Positions 20,925-30,034 of a stretch of DNA of 64,000 bases are shown one piece after another. A model generated the notes under the pieces. It made no database searches. It saw nothing but the letters and a program-made list of their open reading frames with translations, and was not told where the DNA came from. The stretch is from positions 124,001 through 188,000 of the forward strand of contig NZ_CAKZHQ010000022.1 in assembly GCF_936925435.1 (NCBI RefSeq), given 5' to 3'. Source of the stretch: an uncultured Ramlibacter sp. Lineage in GTDB: Bacteria; Pseudomonadota; Gammaproteobacteria; Burkholderiales; Burkholderiaceae_C. Within the stretch, counting starts at the first letter, position 1. Every line of letters starts with the position of its first letter. The translations under genes were made by a program, and so were the position numbers.

Positions 20925-22238
20925 TCAGCCCTGCTGGCCCATCAGGTCGTCGAAAGCGATGTCCTTGGCGGTGACCTTGGCCTTGGCCAGGACGAAGTCG
21001 GTGACGTTGTTCTCGATCACGATGGCTTCGACTTCCGCCAGGCGGCGGGTGTCGCTGAAGTACCAGCGGATCACGTCGGTGGGCTTCTCGTAGCTGGCAG
21101 CCAGTTCCTCGACGTGGGCCTTGACCTGCTCGGGCTTGGCCTGCAGGTCGTTGGAACGCACCAGCTCGGCGACCACCAGGCCCAGGCGCACGCGGCGCTC
21201 GGCTTGCGGGCGGAAGATGTCGTCGGGGATCGGCGCCTTGTCGGCGTCCTTGATGCCGCGCTGCTTGAGGTCGGCGCGGGCGCTCTCGATCATGCGGTCG
21301 AGTTCAGCTTGCACGCTGGACTTGGGCAGGTCGAGTTCGGCCTTGGCCACCAGGGCGTCCATGACGGCCTGCTTGTTGCGGCCCAGCAGGCGGAACTTGA
21401 CTTCGCGCTCCAGGTTTTTCTTGATGTCGGCGCGCAGGCCGTCCACCGTGGCGTCGGCGATGCCCAGCGACTTGGCCAGGGCTTCGTTGACTTCGGGCAG
21501 GTGGGCCGCTTCGACCTTCTTGACCGTGACCAGGAAGTCGGCCTGCTTGCCGGCCACGTCCTGGCCGTGGTAGTCGGCCGGGAAGGCCAGCGGGAAGGTC
21601 TTGCTCTCGCCGGACTTCATGCCGCGCACCGCAGCCTCGAACTCCTTGAGCATCTGGCCTTCGCCGACCAGGAACTGGAAGTCCTCAGCCTTGCCGCCCT
21701 GGAAGGTCTCGCCGTCGATCTTGCCTTCGAAGTCCACCGTCACGCGGTCGCCGTCCTGGGCACCGTCGGTCAGGGAGCGCTGGGCAAAGCTGCGGCGCTG
21801 CTTGCGCAGGATGTCCAGGGTCTTGTCAATGGCAGCATCGGTCACTTCGGCCGACAGCTTGTCGACCTCGGCCGCGGCCAGGTCGCCGATCTTGACCTCG
21901 GGATAGACCTCGAAGACGGCGTCGAAGGCCATCTCGCCCTCGGGCGCGCTTTCCTTCTCGGTGATGCGCGGCTGGCCGGCCACGCGCAGCTTGGCCTCAT
22001 TGGCAGCCTGGGCGAAGGCCTCGCCGACCTTGTCGTTCATGACCTCGTAGTGCACCGAGTAGCCGTAGCGCTGGGCCACGACGGTCATGGGCACCTTGCC
22101 GGGACGGAAACCGTCCATCTTCACGGTGCGCGCCAGGCGCTTGAGGCGGGAATCGACTTCCGACTGGATCACGTTGACGGGCAGCGTCAGCGTCATCTTG
22201 CGTTCGAGCTTCTCGAGGGTTTCAACGGTCACGGCCAT
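20925..22238 (-). CDS. tig: Trigger factor (ribosome-associated chaperone/PPIase)
   Basis: A 437-residue chaperone that binds nascent chains at the ribosome exit tunnel. The N-terminal ribosome-docking signature is seen in [17 protein letters not shown], and the FKBP-like PPIase domain follows ([30 protein letters not shown]). The C-terminal helical arms complete a normal length. The start is the ATG at 22238, giving the canonical [19 protein letters not shown]; the open frame extends 26 codons further without homology and into the tRNA-Leu leader. It heads the tig-clpP-clpX-lon block. Confidence 0.97.
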   Translation of the reverse strand: MAVTVETLEKLERKMTLTLPVNVIQSEVDSRLKRLARTVKMDGFRPGKVPMTVVAQRYGYSVHYEVMNDKVGEAFAQAANEAKLRVAGQPRITEKESAPEGEMAFDAVFEVYPEVKIGDLAAAEVDKLSAEVTDAAIDKTLDILRKQRRSFAQRSLTDGAQDGDRVTVDFEGKIDGETFQGGKAEDFQFLVGEGQMLKEFEAAVRGMKSGESKTFPLAFPADYHGQDVAGKQADFLVTVKKVEAAHLPEVNEALAKSLGIADATVDGLRADIKKNLEREVKFRLLGRNKQAVMDALVAKAELDLPKSSVQAELDRMIESARADLKQRGIKDADKAPIPDDIFRPQAERRVRLGLVVAELVRSNDLQAKPEQVKAHVEELAASYEKPTDVIRWYFSDTRRLAEVEAIVIENNVTDFVLAKAKVTAKDIAFDDLMGQQG

Positions 22239-22281
22239 GGTAGGTCTCTCAAAGGTGATTTGGACGGTGTATGGGGCTGTC

Positions 22282-22368
22282 TGGTGCGCGGGGGGGGACT
22301 CGAACCCCCACACCATTGCTGGCGTCAGGACCTAAACCTGGTGCGTCTACCAATTTCGCCACCCGCGC
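22282..22368 (-). tRNA. tRNA-Leu(TAG)
   Basis: An 87-nt class II tRNA on the minus strand: acceptor GCGCGGG/CCCGCGC, D-loop AATTGGTAGACGC, anticodon loop TTTAGGT (anticodon TAG), variable arm CGCCAGCAATGGTGT, T-arm GGGGGTTCGAGTCCCCC and encoded CCA. Confidence 0.95.
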
Positions 22369-22393
22369 GCCCCAATTCGGGCAACCGGCTATT

Positions 22394-25300
22394 TTAACCG
22401 GGCGCGGGAGCCTCTTCCCGCTTGACCCTGAACCACGCTGCATACATCGCCGGCAAGGCCAGCAAAGTCAGCACCGTGGCGACGATCAAGCCGCCCATGA
22501 TGGCCACGGCCATAGGCCCCCAGAACACCGAGCGCGACAGCGGGATCATGGCCAGCACGGCGGCCGCGGCCGTCAGCACGATGGGCCGCAGGCGCCGCAC
22601 GGCGGACTCCACGATGGCGTCCCAGGCGGGCACGCCGCGGGCGCGGTCCTGCTCGATCTGGTCGATCAGGATCACCGAATTGCGCTGAATCATCCCCATC
22701 AGGGCGATCACGCCCAGCAGGGCGACGAAGCCGAAGGGGCGATTGAGCAGCAGCAGGGCGCCGGCCACACCGGCGATGCCCAGCGGGCCGGTGATGAAAA
22801 CCAGCATGGCGCGGCTGAAACTCTGCAACTGCAGCATCAGCAGGGTGAAGGTCAGGAACAGCATGATGGGGATGCCGGCCGAGATCGATGACGAGCCCTT
22901 GGAGCTTTCCTCCACCGCGCCGGCCACCTGGATGGCATAGCCCTGCGGCCACTTGGCCTCCAGCGCCTTGAGCTCGGGGAGCAGCTGCGCGCTGACGGTG
23001 GCGCCCTGCAGGCCCTCAATGATGTCGCCCTGCACGGTGATGGCGTAGTCGCGGTTCTCGCGCCACATCACGCCGGGCTCCCAGCTGAGCGTCGGCTTGG
23101 TGATCTGCGTCAGCGGGATCGATTTGCCCGAAGCCGTCGGCAGGTAGGCGTTGGCCAGGTCGGTGATGGCATTGCGCTCGTCCAGCGGCTGGCGCAGCAC
23201 GATGTCGATCAGGCGGTCGCCCTCGCGGAACTGGCCCACGTTGGCGCCGGCCAGGATGGTCTTGGAGGCCTGGGCGATGGACTGGCTGGTCACGCCCAGG
23301 GCACGCGCCTTGGACTGGTCCACTTCCAGCCGCAACACCTTGACCGACTCGTTCCAGTTGTCGTTGACGCCGCGCGTGTTCGGGCTTTGCCGCATCACGG
23401 CCTTGACCTCGTCGGCGCGCGCGCGCAGCTGCGCCGGGTCCGGGCCGACCACGCGGAACTGCACCGGATAGGGCACGGGCGGGCCGTTGGGCAGCAGCTT
23501 GACGCGGCCGCGCACCTCGGGGAACTCCTGCGCCAGCAGGGCCGGCAGCTTGATGCGCAGCGATTCGCGCAGCTTCAGGTCGCGCGGAATGATGATGAAC
23601 TGCGACACATTGGCCTGCGGGAAGACCTGGTCCAGCGGCAGGTAAAAGCGCGGCACGCCCGAGCCCACCCAGACACTGACGTCGACCACGCCCTCCTCAT
23701 CGCGCAAGCGCTTTTCCACGCGCTTGACGACCTCCTCGTTGGCGGCAAACGAAGTGCCCTCGGGAAACCATATGTCGACCAGGACTTCGGGCCGGCTGGA
23801 GTCGGGGAAGAACTGCTGCTGCACCTTGCCCATGCCCAGGATGCCCAGGGCGAACACCAGCACGGTGGCGCCGATCGTCAGCCAGCGGTGCTGCACGCAC
23901 CAGTTGACCGCGCCGCGGAAGGCCCGGTAGAACGGCGTGTCGAAGTGCTCGTGGTGCGCGGCTTCGCCGTTGGCCGGCAGGGGCTTGGCCTTGAGCAGCA
24001 GCGTGCCCAGGTAGGGCACGAAGTAGACCGAGACCAGCCAGCTCAGGACCAGGGCGATGACGGTGACGGCGAAGATGGCGTAGGTGTACTCGCCCACCGT
24101 CGACTTGGCCATGCCGATGGGCAGGAAGCCCGCCGCCGTGATCAGGGTGCCGGTCAGCATGGGCATGGCCGTCACCTCATAGGCGAAGGTGGCGGCGCGC
24201 ACCTTGTCGTAGCCCTCCTCCATCTTGCGCACCATCATCTCCACCGCGATGATGGCGTCGTCCACCAGCAGGCCCAGGGCGATGATCAGCGAGCCCAGCG
24301 AGATCTTGTGCAGGCCGATGCCCCAGTAGTTCATGGCCAGAAAGGTGACTGCCAGCACCAGGGGGATGGTGATGCCCACCACCAGGCCGGGTCGGACGTC
24401 GATGTAGTAGCGCCGCCACAAAGGCAGGCCGGGCTCGGGCCGCTTGTGCAAGCCCAGGGCGATGAAGCTCACGGCCAGCACGATGACCACGGCCTCGATC
24501 AGGGTGCTGACGAATTCGTTGACCGAGCTGGCCACCGCCCTGGGCTGGTCCTGGATCTGCGACAGCTTGATGCCGGCCGGCAGGCCGGTCTCGATCTTGC
24601 CAAACGCCGTCTTGAGCGACTCGCCCAGGCGGATGATGTCGCCGCCCTTGGCCATGGACACGCCCAGGGCGATGACCTCCTTGCCCTGGTGGCGCACCTT
24701 GACCACCGGCGGGTCGACGTAGCCGCGCCCGATGGTGGCGATGTCGCCCAGGCGCAGTTGCGCCCCCGAGCTGCCGCGGATCGGCATGGCGCGCAGTTGC
24801 TCGACCAGCTCGAACTGGCCGGCCACGCGCACCTGCACCACGTCCAGCGGCGTCTGCACCGCGCCGGCCGACTCCACCGCGTTCTGCTGGCCCAGTTGGG
24901 CCAGCACCTGGTTCATGTCCAGCCCGAGCTGGGCCAGGCGCTTTTGCGAAATCTCGATGTAGACCTTCTCGTCCTGGACGCCAAAGAGTTCGACCTTGGC
25001 CACGTCGGGCACGCGCAGCAGCTGCTGGCGCACGTCGTCGGCAAAGGTCTTGAGCTCGGCATAGTTGAATCCGTCGGACTCCAGCGCGTAGATCACGCCA
25101 TAGACGTCACCGAATTCGTCGTTGAAGAAGGGGCCGAGCACGCCCTGCGGCAAGGTGGAACGCATGTCGGCGACCTTCTTGCGCACCGTGTACCAGACGT
25201 TGGCCACGTCGCCGGGCTTGGACGAGTCCTTGATCTGGAAAATGATCTGCGATTCGCCCGGCTTGGAATAGCTGCGGATCTTGTCGGCATAGGGCACTTC

Positions 25301-25546
25301 CTGCAGGGTGCGCTCGAGCTTGTCGGTCACCTGCTCGGCCACCTGCTGGGCGGTGGCGCCTGGCCAGTACGTGCGCACGACCATGGCGCGGAAGGTGAAG
25401 GGTGGGTCCTCGTCCTGGCCCAGCTGGAAGTAGGCGGCACAGCCCAGCAGCATCAGCACCACCATCAGGTAGCGGGTCAGGGCCGGATGCTCCAGCGCCC
25501 ACTTGGACAGGTTGAAGGACTCGCGGGCCGGTGGCGTCTGCGTCAT
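22394..25546 (-). CDS. RND efflux transporter, inner-membrane permease
   Basis: A 1050-residue AcrB-type proton-driven exporter. The N-terminal helix ends YFQLGQDEDPPFTFRAMVV, which, with YWPGATAQQVAEQVTDKLE, is the common HAE1-family opening. The transmembrane proton-relay region includes GLLVDDAIIAVEMM with the paired aspartates. Two large periplasmic loops are present. It is the downstream partner of the membrane-fusion lipoprotein, 7 bp apart. No outer-membrane TolC-type gene is adjacent, so the pump probably borrows one. Drug or solvent specificity cannot be assigned. GAGG precedes the ATG by about 7 bases. Confidence 0.95.
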   Translation of the reverse strand: MTQTPPARESFNLSKWALEHPALTRYLMVVLMLLGCAAYFQLGQDEDPPFTFRAMVVRTYWPGATAQQVAEQVTDKLERTLQEVPYADKIRSYSKPGESQIIFQIKDSSKPGDVANVWYTVRKKVADMRSTLPQGVLGPFFNDEFGDVYGVIYALESDGFNYAELKTFADDVRQQLLRVPDVAKVELFGVQDEKVYIEISQKRLAQLGLDMNQVLAQLGQQNAVESAGAVQTPLDVVQVRVAGQFELVEQLRAMPIRGSSGAQLRLGDIATIGRGYVDPPVVKVRHQGKEVIALGVSMAKGGDIIRLGESLKTAFGKIETGLPAGIKLSQIQDQPRAVASSVNEFVSTLIEAVVIVLAVSFIALGLHKRPEPGLPLWRRYYIDVRPGLVVGITIPLVLAVTFLAMNYWGIGLHKISLGSLIIALGLLVDDAIIAVEMMVRKMEEGYDKVRAATFAYEVTAMPMLTGTLITAAGFLPIGMAKSTVGEYTYAIFAVTVIALVLSWLVSVYFVPYLGTLLLKAKPLPANGEAAHHEHFDTPFYRAFRGAVNWCVQHRWLTIGATVLVFALGILGMGKVQQQFFPDSSRPEVLVDIWFPEGTSFAANEEVVKRVEKRLRDEEGVVDVSVWVGSGVPRFYLPLDQVFPQANVSQFIIIPRDLKLRESLRIKLPALLAQEFPEVRGRVKLLPNGPPVPYPVQFRVVGPDPAQLRARADEVKAVMRQSPNTRGVNDNWNESVKVLRLEVDQSKARALGVTSQSIAQASKTILAGANVGQFREGDRLIDIVLRQPLDERNAITDLANAYLPTASGKSIPLTQITKPTLSWEPGVMWRENRDYAITVQGDIIEGLQGATVSAQLLPELKALEAKWPQGYAIQVAGAVEESSKGSSSISAGIPIMLFLTFTLLMLQLQSFSRAMLVFITGPLGIAGVAGALLLLNRPFGFVALLGVIALMGMIQRNSVILIDQIEQDRARGVPAWDAIVESAVRRLRPIVLTAAAAVLAMIPLSRSVFWGPMAVAIMGGLIVATVLTLLALPAMYAAWFRVKREEAPAPG

Positions 25547-25553
25547 GCGCGCC

Positions 25554-26729
25554 TCACTTGGCCGGAGCCGGGGTCGTGGTTGCTACCGTTTTGGTAGCAT
25601 CCGGACCAGGATTGGCAGGGGCTACAACCTGTTTTCCCTGGTAAATCGTGACTTTCTGGCCGGCCGAGAGCACATGAACGCCAGCGACCACCACCAGCTG
25701 GCCGGGCTGCAGGCCGGCGGCCACCACCGCCTCGTTGCCGTCTGCTGTGGCGATCTGGACGGGCTGCGACTTCAGCGTCATGCTGGCCTTGTCCAGCACC
25801 CAGACCGCGGTGGCCCCGCCTTCCTGGCGCAGGGCGCTGGTGGGCAGCTTGATGACCTGGGCGCCGGCGTGGCTGAACACCTGCGGCGCCACATAGACCG
25901 TCGCCCCCAGCGGCGGCGGCGCCGCGCCATCGAGGCCGACCTTGACCGCATAGGTGCGGGTGACGGGGTCGGCGCTGGCAGCGACTTCACGCACCTTGCC
26001 GCTAAGCGTGCGGTTCTCGGACCACAGGCGCACGCTGACCTCGGAGCCCGGCTTGATCGCCACCACCTTGTCTTCCGGCACGGCGAAGACCACGTCGCGC
26101 GGGCCGTCCTGGGCGATGCGCACCACCGGCGCGCCGGCGCTCACCACTTGGCCGGGCTCGGCCTCAATGGCCGTAACCACGCCCGAGACATCAGCCACCA
26201 GGCTGGTGTAGCGGGCCTGGTTGCCCTGTGAGGACAGCTGCGCCCTGGCTTGGTCGAATTGGGCCTGGGCCGACTTGAGCGTGGTCTCGCGGCGCTCCAG
26301 TTCGGCGCCGCTGATGAAGTTCTGGTTCTTCAACTGGGTGTAGCGCTTGAAGTCCGCCGCCGCCAGCTCGAGGTTGGTCGTCGCTGCGGTCAGCTGGGCC
26401 CGCGCCACTTCGGCGGCCAGCTGGTAGTCCTGCGGGTCCAGCTGGGCCAGCACCTCACCGGCCTTGACCCGCTGGCCCAGTTCGGCCTGGCGGCGGGTGA
26501 TCTTGCCGCCGACGCGAAAGCCCAGGCGCGACTCGACGCGTGGCCGCACCTCGGCGGCAAATTCGGTGGCGGACTGGAAGCCGCTGGTGCCCACGGTCAG
26601 CACCTTCACCGCCCGCACCGGCTCTTGCGCCGGCTCGGGCCGGGAACAGGCGGACAGGACCAGGGCGCTGGCGCTGGCGGCGGCCAGCAGGACAAGGCGT
26701 GCAAAGGAGGAAAGAGGCTGGGTGGGCAT
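25554..26729 (-). CDS. RND efflux periplasmic adaptor (membrane-fusion lipoprotein)
   Basis: A 391-residue AcrA-like adaptor. A lipoprotein signal ends LVLSAC-SRPEP, so the mature protein is lipid-anchored. The split lipoyl (biotinyl-like) domain is seen at GFRVGGKITRRQAELGQRVKAGEVLAQLD and its later half, and a helical hairpin rich in Ala/Gln lies between. The start is the ATG at 26729 (AGG about 9 bases upstream) rather than the in-frame codon at 26756. Odd point: the last 30 residues (from about QGKQVVAPANPGPD) are encoded by an interspersed DNA repeat, so the C-terminal tail is probably a late addition. Confidence 0.93.
   Translation of the reverse strand: MPTQPLSSFARLVLLAAASASALVLSACSRPEPAQEPVRAVKVLTVGTSGFQSATEFAAEVRPRVESRLGFRVGGKITRRQAELGQRVKAGEVLAQLDPQDYQLAAEVARAQLTAATTNLELAAADFKRYTQLKNQNFISGAELERRETTLKSAQAQFDQARAQLSSQGNQARYTSLVADVSGVVTAIEAEPGQVVSAGAPVVRIAQDGPRDVVFAVPEDKVVAIKPGSEVSVRLWSENRTLSGKVREVAASADPVTRTYAVKVGLDGAAPPPLGATVYVAPQVFSHAGAQVIKLPTSALRQEGGATAVWVLDKASMTLKSQPVQIATADGNEAVVAAGLQPGQLVVVAGVHVLSAGQKVTIYQGKQVVAPANPGPDATKTVATTTPAPAK
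25582..25642 (+). repeat. Interspersed repeat, copy 2 (3' end of adaptor gene)
   Basis: Same layout as the murI copy: GCTA at 1-4, AGCATCCGG at 15-23, GGGGCTACA at 37-45 and TTT at 52-54. AGCATCCGG and GGGGCTACA are identical to the copy at 45605-45666. The left part is also a dyad, GCTACC-GTTTT-GGTAGC. Confidence 0.75.
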
Positions 26730-26789
26730 GGCAAACCTGATGGAAAGGACGGGCACAGGGATGGCGGGAGCGTCCGTCGGTCGCTAATG

Positions 26790-26803
26790 ACTGACTGGTT
26801 AGT
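26790..26803. promoter_or_regulatory. TetR-type operator candidate between the efflux and squalene-synthase genes
   Basis: ACTGAC-TG-GTTAGT is an inverted repeat of the kind bound by AcrR/TtgR-like TetR regulators. It lies 61 bases upstream of the adaptor ATG and 57 bases upstream of the divergent hpnC GTG. No TetR-family gene is in the window, so the regulator would act from elsewhere. Confidence 0.5.
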
Positions 26804-26859
26804 AATCTAAATCCTGCTCCGGAGGCTGTCAAGGCAAAAAGTTCCCCGACAATTCCCGC

Positions 26860-27903
26860 GTGACGCCCCCTTCCCCGCCGCCAGCCGCGCCCGACCAGCT
26901 CCTGCTGTTGCGCGGCGTCAGCCGCTCCTTCTACCTGTCGATCCGCCTGCTGCCGCCGCCCCTGCGCGAGCCCATTGCCGTGGCCTACCTGCTGGCCCGC
27001 GCCACCGACACGGTGGCCGACACCACAGGCCTGCCGGCGCCGCAGCGCCTGGTCCAGCTCCAGGTGCTGGGGCTGGCGATCGAGGGCTACAGCAAGGCCC
27101 GCGAGGCCATCCCCGCCCTGGCCGCGTCTTTCTCGGCGCTGCAGCAGGACCCGGCCGAGACCGCCCTGATCCAGGCTCTGCCCCAGTGCCTGGCCTGGCT
27201 GGACGCCCTGGGACCGGCCGATCGCGCCGACGTGCGGGAGGTGCTGCGCAAGATCACCCACGGCCAGATGCTGGACGTGGAGCGCTTCGGTGACGGCGGC
27301 GCACTGCAGGCCCTGGCCGATGCGCAGGAACTCCACGGCTACACCTATCTGGTGGCCGGCTGCGTCGGCGAGTTCTGGACCACCCTGTGCCAGCGCCACC
27401 TGGCCGGCTTCGCCACGCTCCAGGCGCAGCGCATGCTGGAACTGGCGCGCGACTACGGCATGGGATTGCAACTGGTCAACATCCTGCGCGACCTGCCGGC
27501 CGACCTGGCCGCGGGCCGCTGCTACCTGCCGCGCGACGAGCTGGCGGCCGCCGGCCTCACGCCGCAGGACCTGCTGCGCGAGAGCGCGCTGGCGGCGCCG
27601 CTGCAGGCGCGCTGGCGCGGCGAAGCGGCGCGCAAGCTCGTCGCGGGCATGGACTACGCGCTGGCCGTCAACAGCCGCCGCGTGCGTGCCGCCTCCGCCC
27701 TGCCCGCCCTGCTGGGCGCACGTACGCTGGCGCTGCTGGCGCAGCCGCAGGCCCTGGGCCAGCGGGTCAAGGTGCCACGCAGCGAAGTGCGCGCCATGGC
27801 GCTGCGGCTGGCGCTGGGTCTGGCCGGCCGCAGCACGCTGACCGCCATGTCGCGTGCGCTGCGCGCAGCGGCACGCGATGCCGATGGGACAATCGGGCCA
27901 TGA
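26860..27903 (+). CDS. hpnC: Squalene/phytoene synthase family protein, HpnC type
   Basis: A 347-residue trans-isoprenyl diphosphate synthase-like enzyme. The first aspartate-rich motif appears as RATDTVADT and the second as NILRDLPADLAAGR; SRSFYLSIRLLPPPLREP is the usual substrate-pocket start. In hopanoid makers HpnC works with HpnD and HpnE to convert two farnesyl diphosphates to squalene. It starts with GTG (no ATG is in a suitable place and no strong ribosome site is seen) and its stop overlaps the hpnD start as ATGA. No hpnE or squalene-hopene cyclase gene is nearby. The product could instead be another C30 lipid precursor. Confidence 0.82.
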   Translation: MTPPSPPPAAPDQLLLLRGVSRSFYLSIRLLPPPLREPIAVAYLLARATDTVADTTGLPAPQRLVQLQVLGLAIEGYSKAREAIPALAASFSALQQDPAETALIQALPQCLAWLDALGPADRADVREVLRKITHGQMLDVERFGDGGALQALADAQELHGYTYLVAGCVGEFWTTLCQRHLAGFATLQAQRMLELARDYGMGLQLVNILRDLPADLAAGRCYLPRDELAAAGLTPQDLLRESALAAPLQARWRGEAARKLVAGMDYALAVNSRRVRAASALPALLGARTLALLAQPQALGQRVKVPRSEVRAMALRLALGLAGRSTLTAMSRALRAAARDADGTIGP

Positions 27904-28739
27904 CTCCGCAACAGTACGTGCAGGACAAGGCCGCTGCCTCGGGCAGCAGCTTCTACTACGCCTTTCTCTTCCTGCCCAAGCCGCGCCGCGCCGCCATCAC
28001 CGCCTTCTATGCCTTCTGCCGCGAGGTCGACGACGTGGTCGACGAGGTGATGGACCCGGGCGTCGCCGCCACCAAGCTGGCCTGGTGGCAGTCCGAGGTG
28101 GCCCAGGCCTTTGCCGGCCAGCCCCACCATCCTGTGATGCAGGCCCTGATGCCCTGCGCCGCGCAATTCGGCATCGAACAACACCATCTGCAGCAGGTGA
28201 TCGAGGGCTGCCGCATGGATCTGGAGCAGACCCGCTACCTGGACTACCAGGCCCTGCAGCGCTACTGCCACCTGGTGGCCGGCGTGGTCGGCGAGGTGGC
28301 GGCCCGCATCTTCGGCCAGACGCAGGAGCAGACCACCGAGTTCGCGCACAAGATGGGCCAGGCCTTCCAGCTGACCAACATCATCCGCGACGTCGGCGAG
28401 GACGCCTTGCGCGGGCGCATCTACCTGCCAGTCAGCGAGCTGCAGCAGTTCGACGTCAAGGCCCACGAGATCCTCAAGCGCACCTACTCGGAGCGCTTCA
28501 CCGCCCTGATGCAGTTCCAGGCGCAGCGCGCCCACCGCCTCTACGACGAGGCCATGGCCCTGCTGCCGCCGCAAGACCGGCGCAGCCAGAAGCCCGGCCT
28601 GATGATGGCCAGCATCTACCGCACCCTGCTGCGCGAGATCGAGGCCGATGGCTTCCAGGTGCTGCACCAGCGCGTCAGCCTCACTCCCTTGCGCAAGCTC
28701 TGGCTGGCTTGGCGGGTGCAGGCTCTGGGCAGGCTCTGA
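27900..28739 (+). CDS. hpnD: Presqualene diphosphate synthase, HpnD type
   Basis: A 279-residue member of the squalene/phytoene synthase family. The first Asp motif is in YAFCREVDDVVDEV and the second in NIIRDVGEDALRGRIYLP, both complete. YVQDKAAASGSSFYYAFLFLPKPRR at the start is typical of HpnD. HpnD condenses two farnesyl diphosphates to presqualene diphosphate, and HpnC then makes hydroxysqualene. Translation is coupled to hpnC through the ATGA overlap. It is followed by repeat-bearing, low-GC DNA. Confidence 0.88.
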   Translation: MTPQQYVQDKAAASGSSFYYAFLFLPKPRRAAITAFYAFCREVDDVVDEVMDPGVAATKLAWWQSEVAQAFAGQPHHPVMQALMPCAAQFGIEQHHLQQVIEGCRMDLEQTRYLDYQALQRYCHLVAGVVGEVAARIFGQTQEQTTEFAHKMGQAFQLTNIIRDVGEDALRGRIYLPVSELQQFDVKAHEILKRTYSERFTALMQFQAQRAHRLYDEAMALLPPQDRRSQKPGLMMASIYRTLLREIEADGFQVLHQRVSLTPLRKLWLAWRVQALGRL

Positions 28740-28743
28740 ATCG

Positions 28744-28771
28744 CGTCATTCCCGCGCAGGCGGGAATCCAG
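28744..28771. repeat. REP-like palindrome
   Basis: GTCATTCCCGC-GCAG-GCGGGAATCCA has 8-bp perfect arms (ATTCCCGC/GCGGGAAT). This motif resembles a palindromic element widely scattered in proteobacterial genomes. It lies 5 bases after the hpnD stop. Confidence 0.6.
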
Positions 28772-28800
28772 TGCGTTCGCATTCGGACTGTCCTCAGATT

Positions 28801-28820
28801 CCGTTCGGGCTGAGCCTGCC
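28801..28820 (+). repeat. Partial copy of a CCGTTCGG-CTGAGC repeat
   Basis: CCGTTCGGGCTGAGC here matches, with one change, CCGTTCGGACTGAGC on the minus strand at 30662-30693. The pair flanks the low-GC DUF4214 gene. Confidence 0.5.
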
Positions 28821-28996
28821 TGTAGCGACTCACCTTTGCGCTTCTATCGGCTGGAGAAGGGAGAGCGCCACGGCCCATTGACCTTGACTCATCAGTCGGA
28901 CATGATCTGCAAAGTCGGGCAGCCAAGGTGAAGACACGAGCCGAGTTATTTTCGGCAGACCCGGGTCGTCCTCATTCACACCGCAAAGGGGTATTG

Positions 28997-30034
28997 GTGT
29001 TCAAACTTGGTCTCGCTTTTCTATTCGCTACTGTGCTGACTGCATGTGGCGGGTCTTCCTCGTCTTCTCAAGCTCAGCCCGCTCATTCCCAGTTTGCCTC
29101 TACCGTAGAAACGGCAGACGACGAAAATCTGCGGTTACCCATGGCTGAGACTCCTGTTCTTGAAGGGCACAGCGGTTCGGCGTACCGGATGTATCAGGCG
29201 GCCTTCGACAGAGCGCCTGATTCCGCAGGCCTCAATTACTACATTGAAAAGCTGTCTACACGTCAGATGACGCTTAAAAGTATGGCTATTGGTTTCTACA
29301 ACAGCCCGGAATTCAAGTCGCGTTACGGGGATGTAGGACCCCAAACCTTTATCGACTTGCTTTACCGCAACGTTCTAGGTCGGGACGGTGAAACTGCCGG
29401 GCGGTTCTTTCACATGTCCAACATTGCGAACGGTCGAACTGATGTGTATGACACGTTAGTCTCGTTTTCAGAGTCACCCGAGAACATCGCGCGCGTGTCC
29501 GCTAGCCTCGGAACAGGCACAGCACCTGGCACCGGAACATTGGCCACATGTCCCGTTGCTACCGACTCAAAGATGGCGCGGCCGTATTCGAACTGGCTGT
29601 TCGTTCAATCGGACAAAGCTCTCCAGGTTCGTTACGGAATTTTGAAAGAGTATTCCGACGGAACGGCGGACGTCTGTCTACAGTATCAAGTGAACAAGGC
29701 CGATTCTATTCACTGCACTTCAGCAAGCTGCGATGGCTACATCCTTGAAACGAACGTCCTTGAAGTCCCCTCCAACTCATCTCGGCACTATTGGTTTACG
29801 CGGGCTTTCGATGGACCATACACCGAGACCTTTCTAAAGCGAAGACTGAAGTTCAGCGATGGCTCTGAACTGCGATGGGATCAGAGCAAGGGAATAGTCT
29901 TGTTAGAGAGCGGCGTCGCCACTGGAGGGGTTTGGTCAACGCTCTGCGTTGACAACAAGCTCACATCGGGCTCTACTCGGTGCACATACTACCGTCCTGA
30001 CATGTCCAAAACAGTCTCCATCAACGGTAGTTGA
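28997..30034 (+). CDS. DUF4214-domain lipoprotein, low G+C
   Basis: A 345-residue predicted lipoprotein. From the GTG at 28997 (AAGGGG about 6 bases upstream) the protein starts with FKLGLAFLFATVLTAC-GGSSSSS, a textbook lipobox; an earlier in-frame GTG at 28928 would add 23 residues and spoil the signal. Residues about 60-165 are a DUF4214 domain: YRMYQAAFDRAPDSAGLNYY, YNSPEFKSRYGD, FIDLLYRNVLGRDGE and FSESPENI. The C-terminal half has paired cysteines (CTSASCDG, LCVDN, RCTYY) and no recognised domain. Codon use and G+C (about half, by eye) differ strongly from all neighbours, pointing to horizontal acquisition. Confidence 0.8.
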   Translation: MFKLGLAFLFATVLTACGGSSSSSQAQPAHSQFASTVETADDENLRLPMAETPVLEGHSGSAYRMYQAAFDRAPDSAGLNYYIEKLSTRQMTLKSMAIGFYNSPEFKSRYGDVGPQTFIDLLYRNVLGRDGETAGRFFHMSNIANGRTDVYDTLVSFSESPENIARVSASLGTGTAPGTGTLATCPVATDSKMARPYSNWLFVQSDKALQVRYGILKEYSDGTADVCLQYQVNKADSIHCTSASCDGYILETNVLEVPSNSSRHYWFTRAFDGPYTETFLKRRLKFSDGSELRWDQSKGIVLLESGVATGGVWSTLCVDNKLTSGSTRCTYYRPDMSKTVSINGS

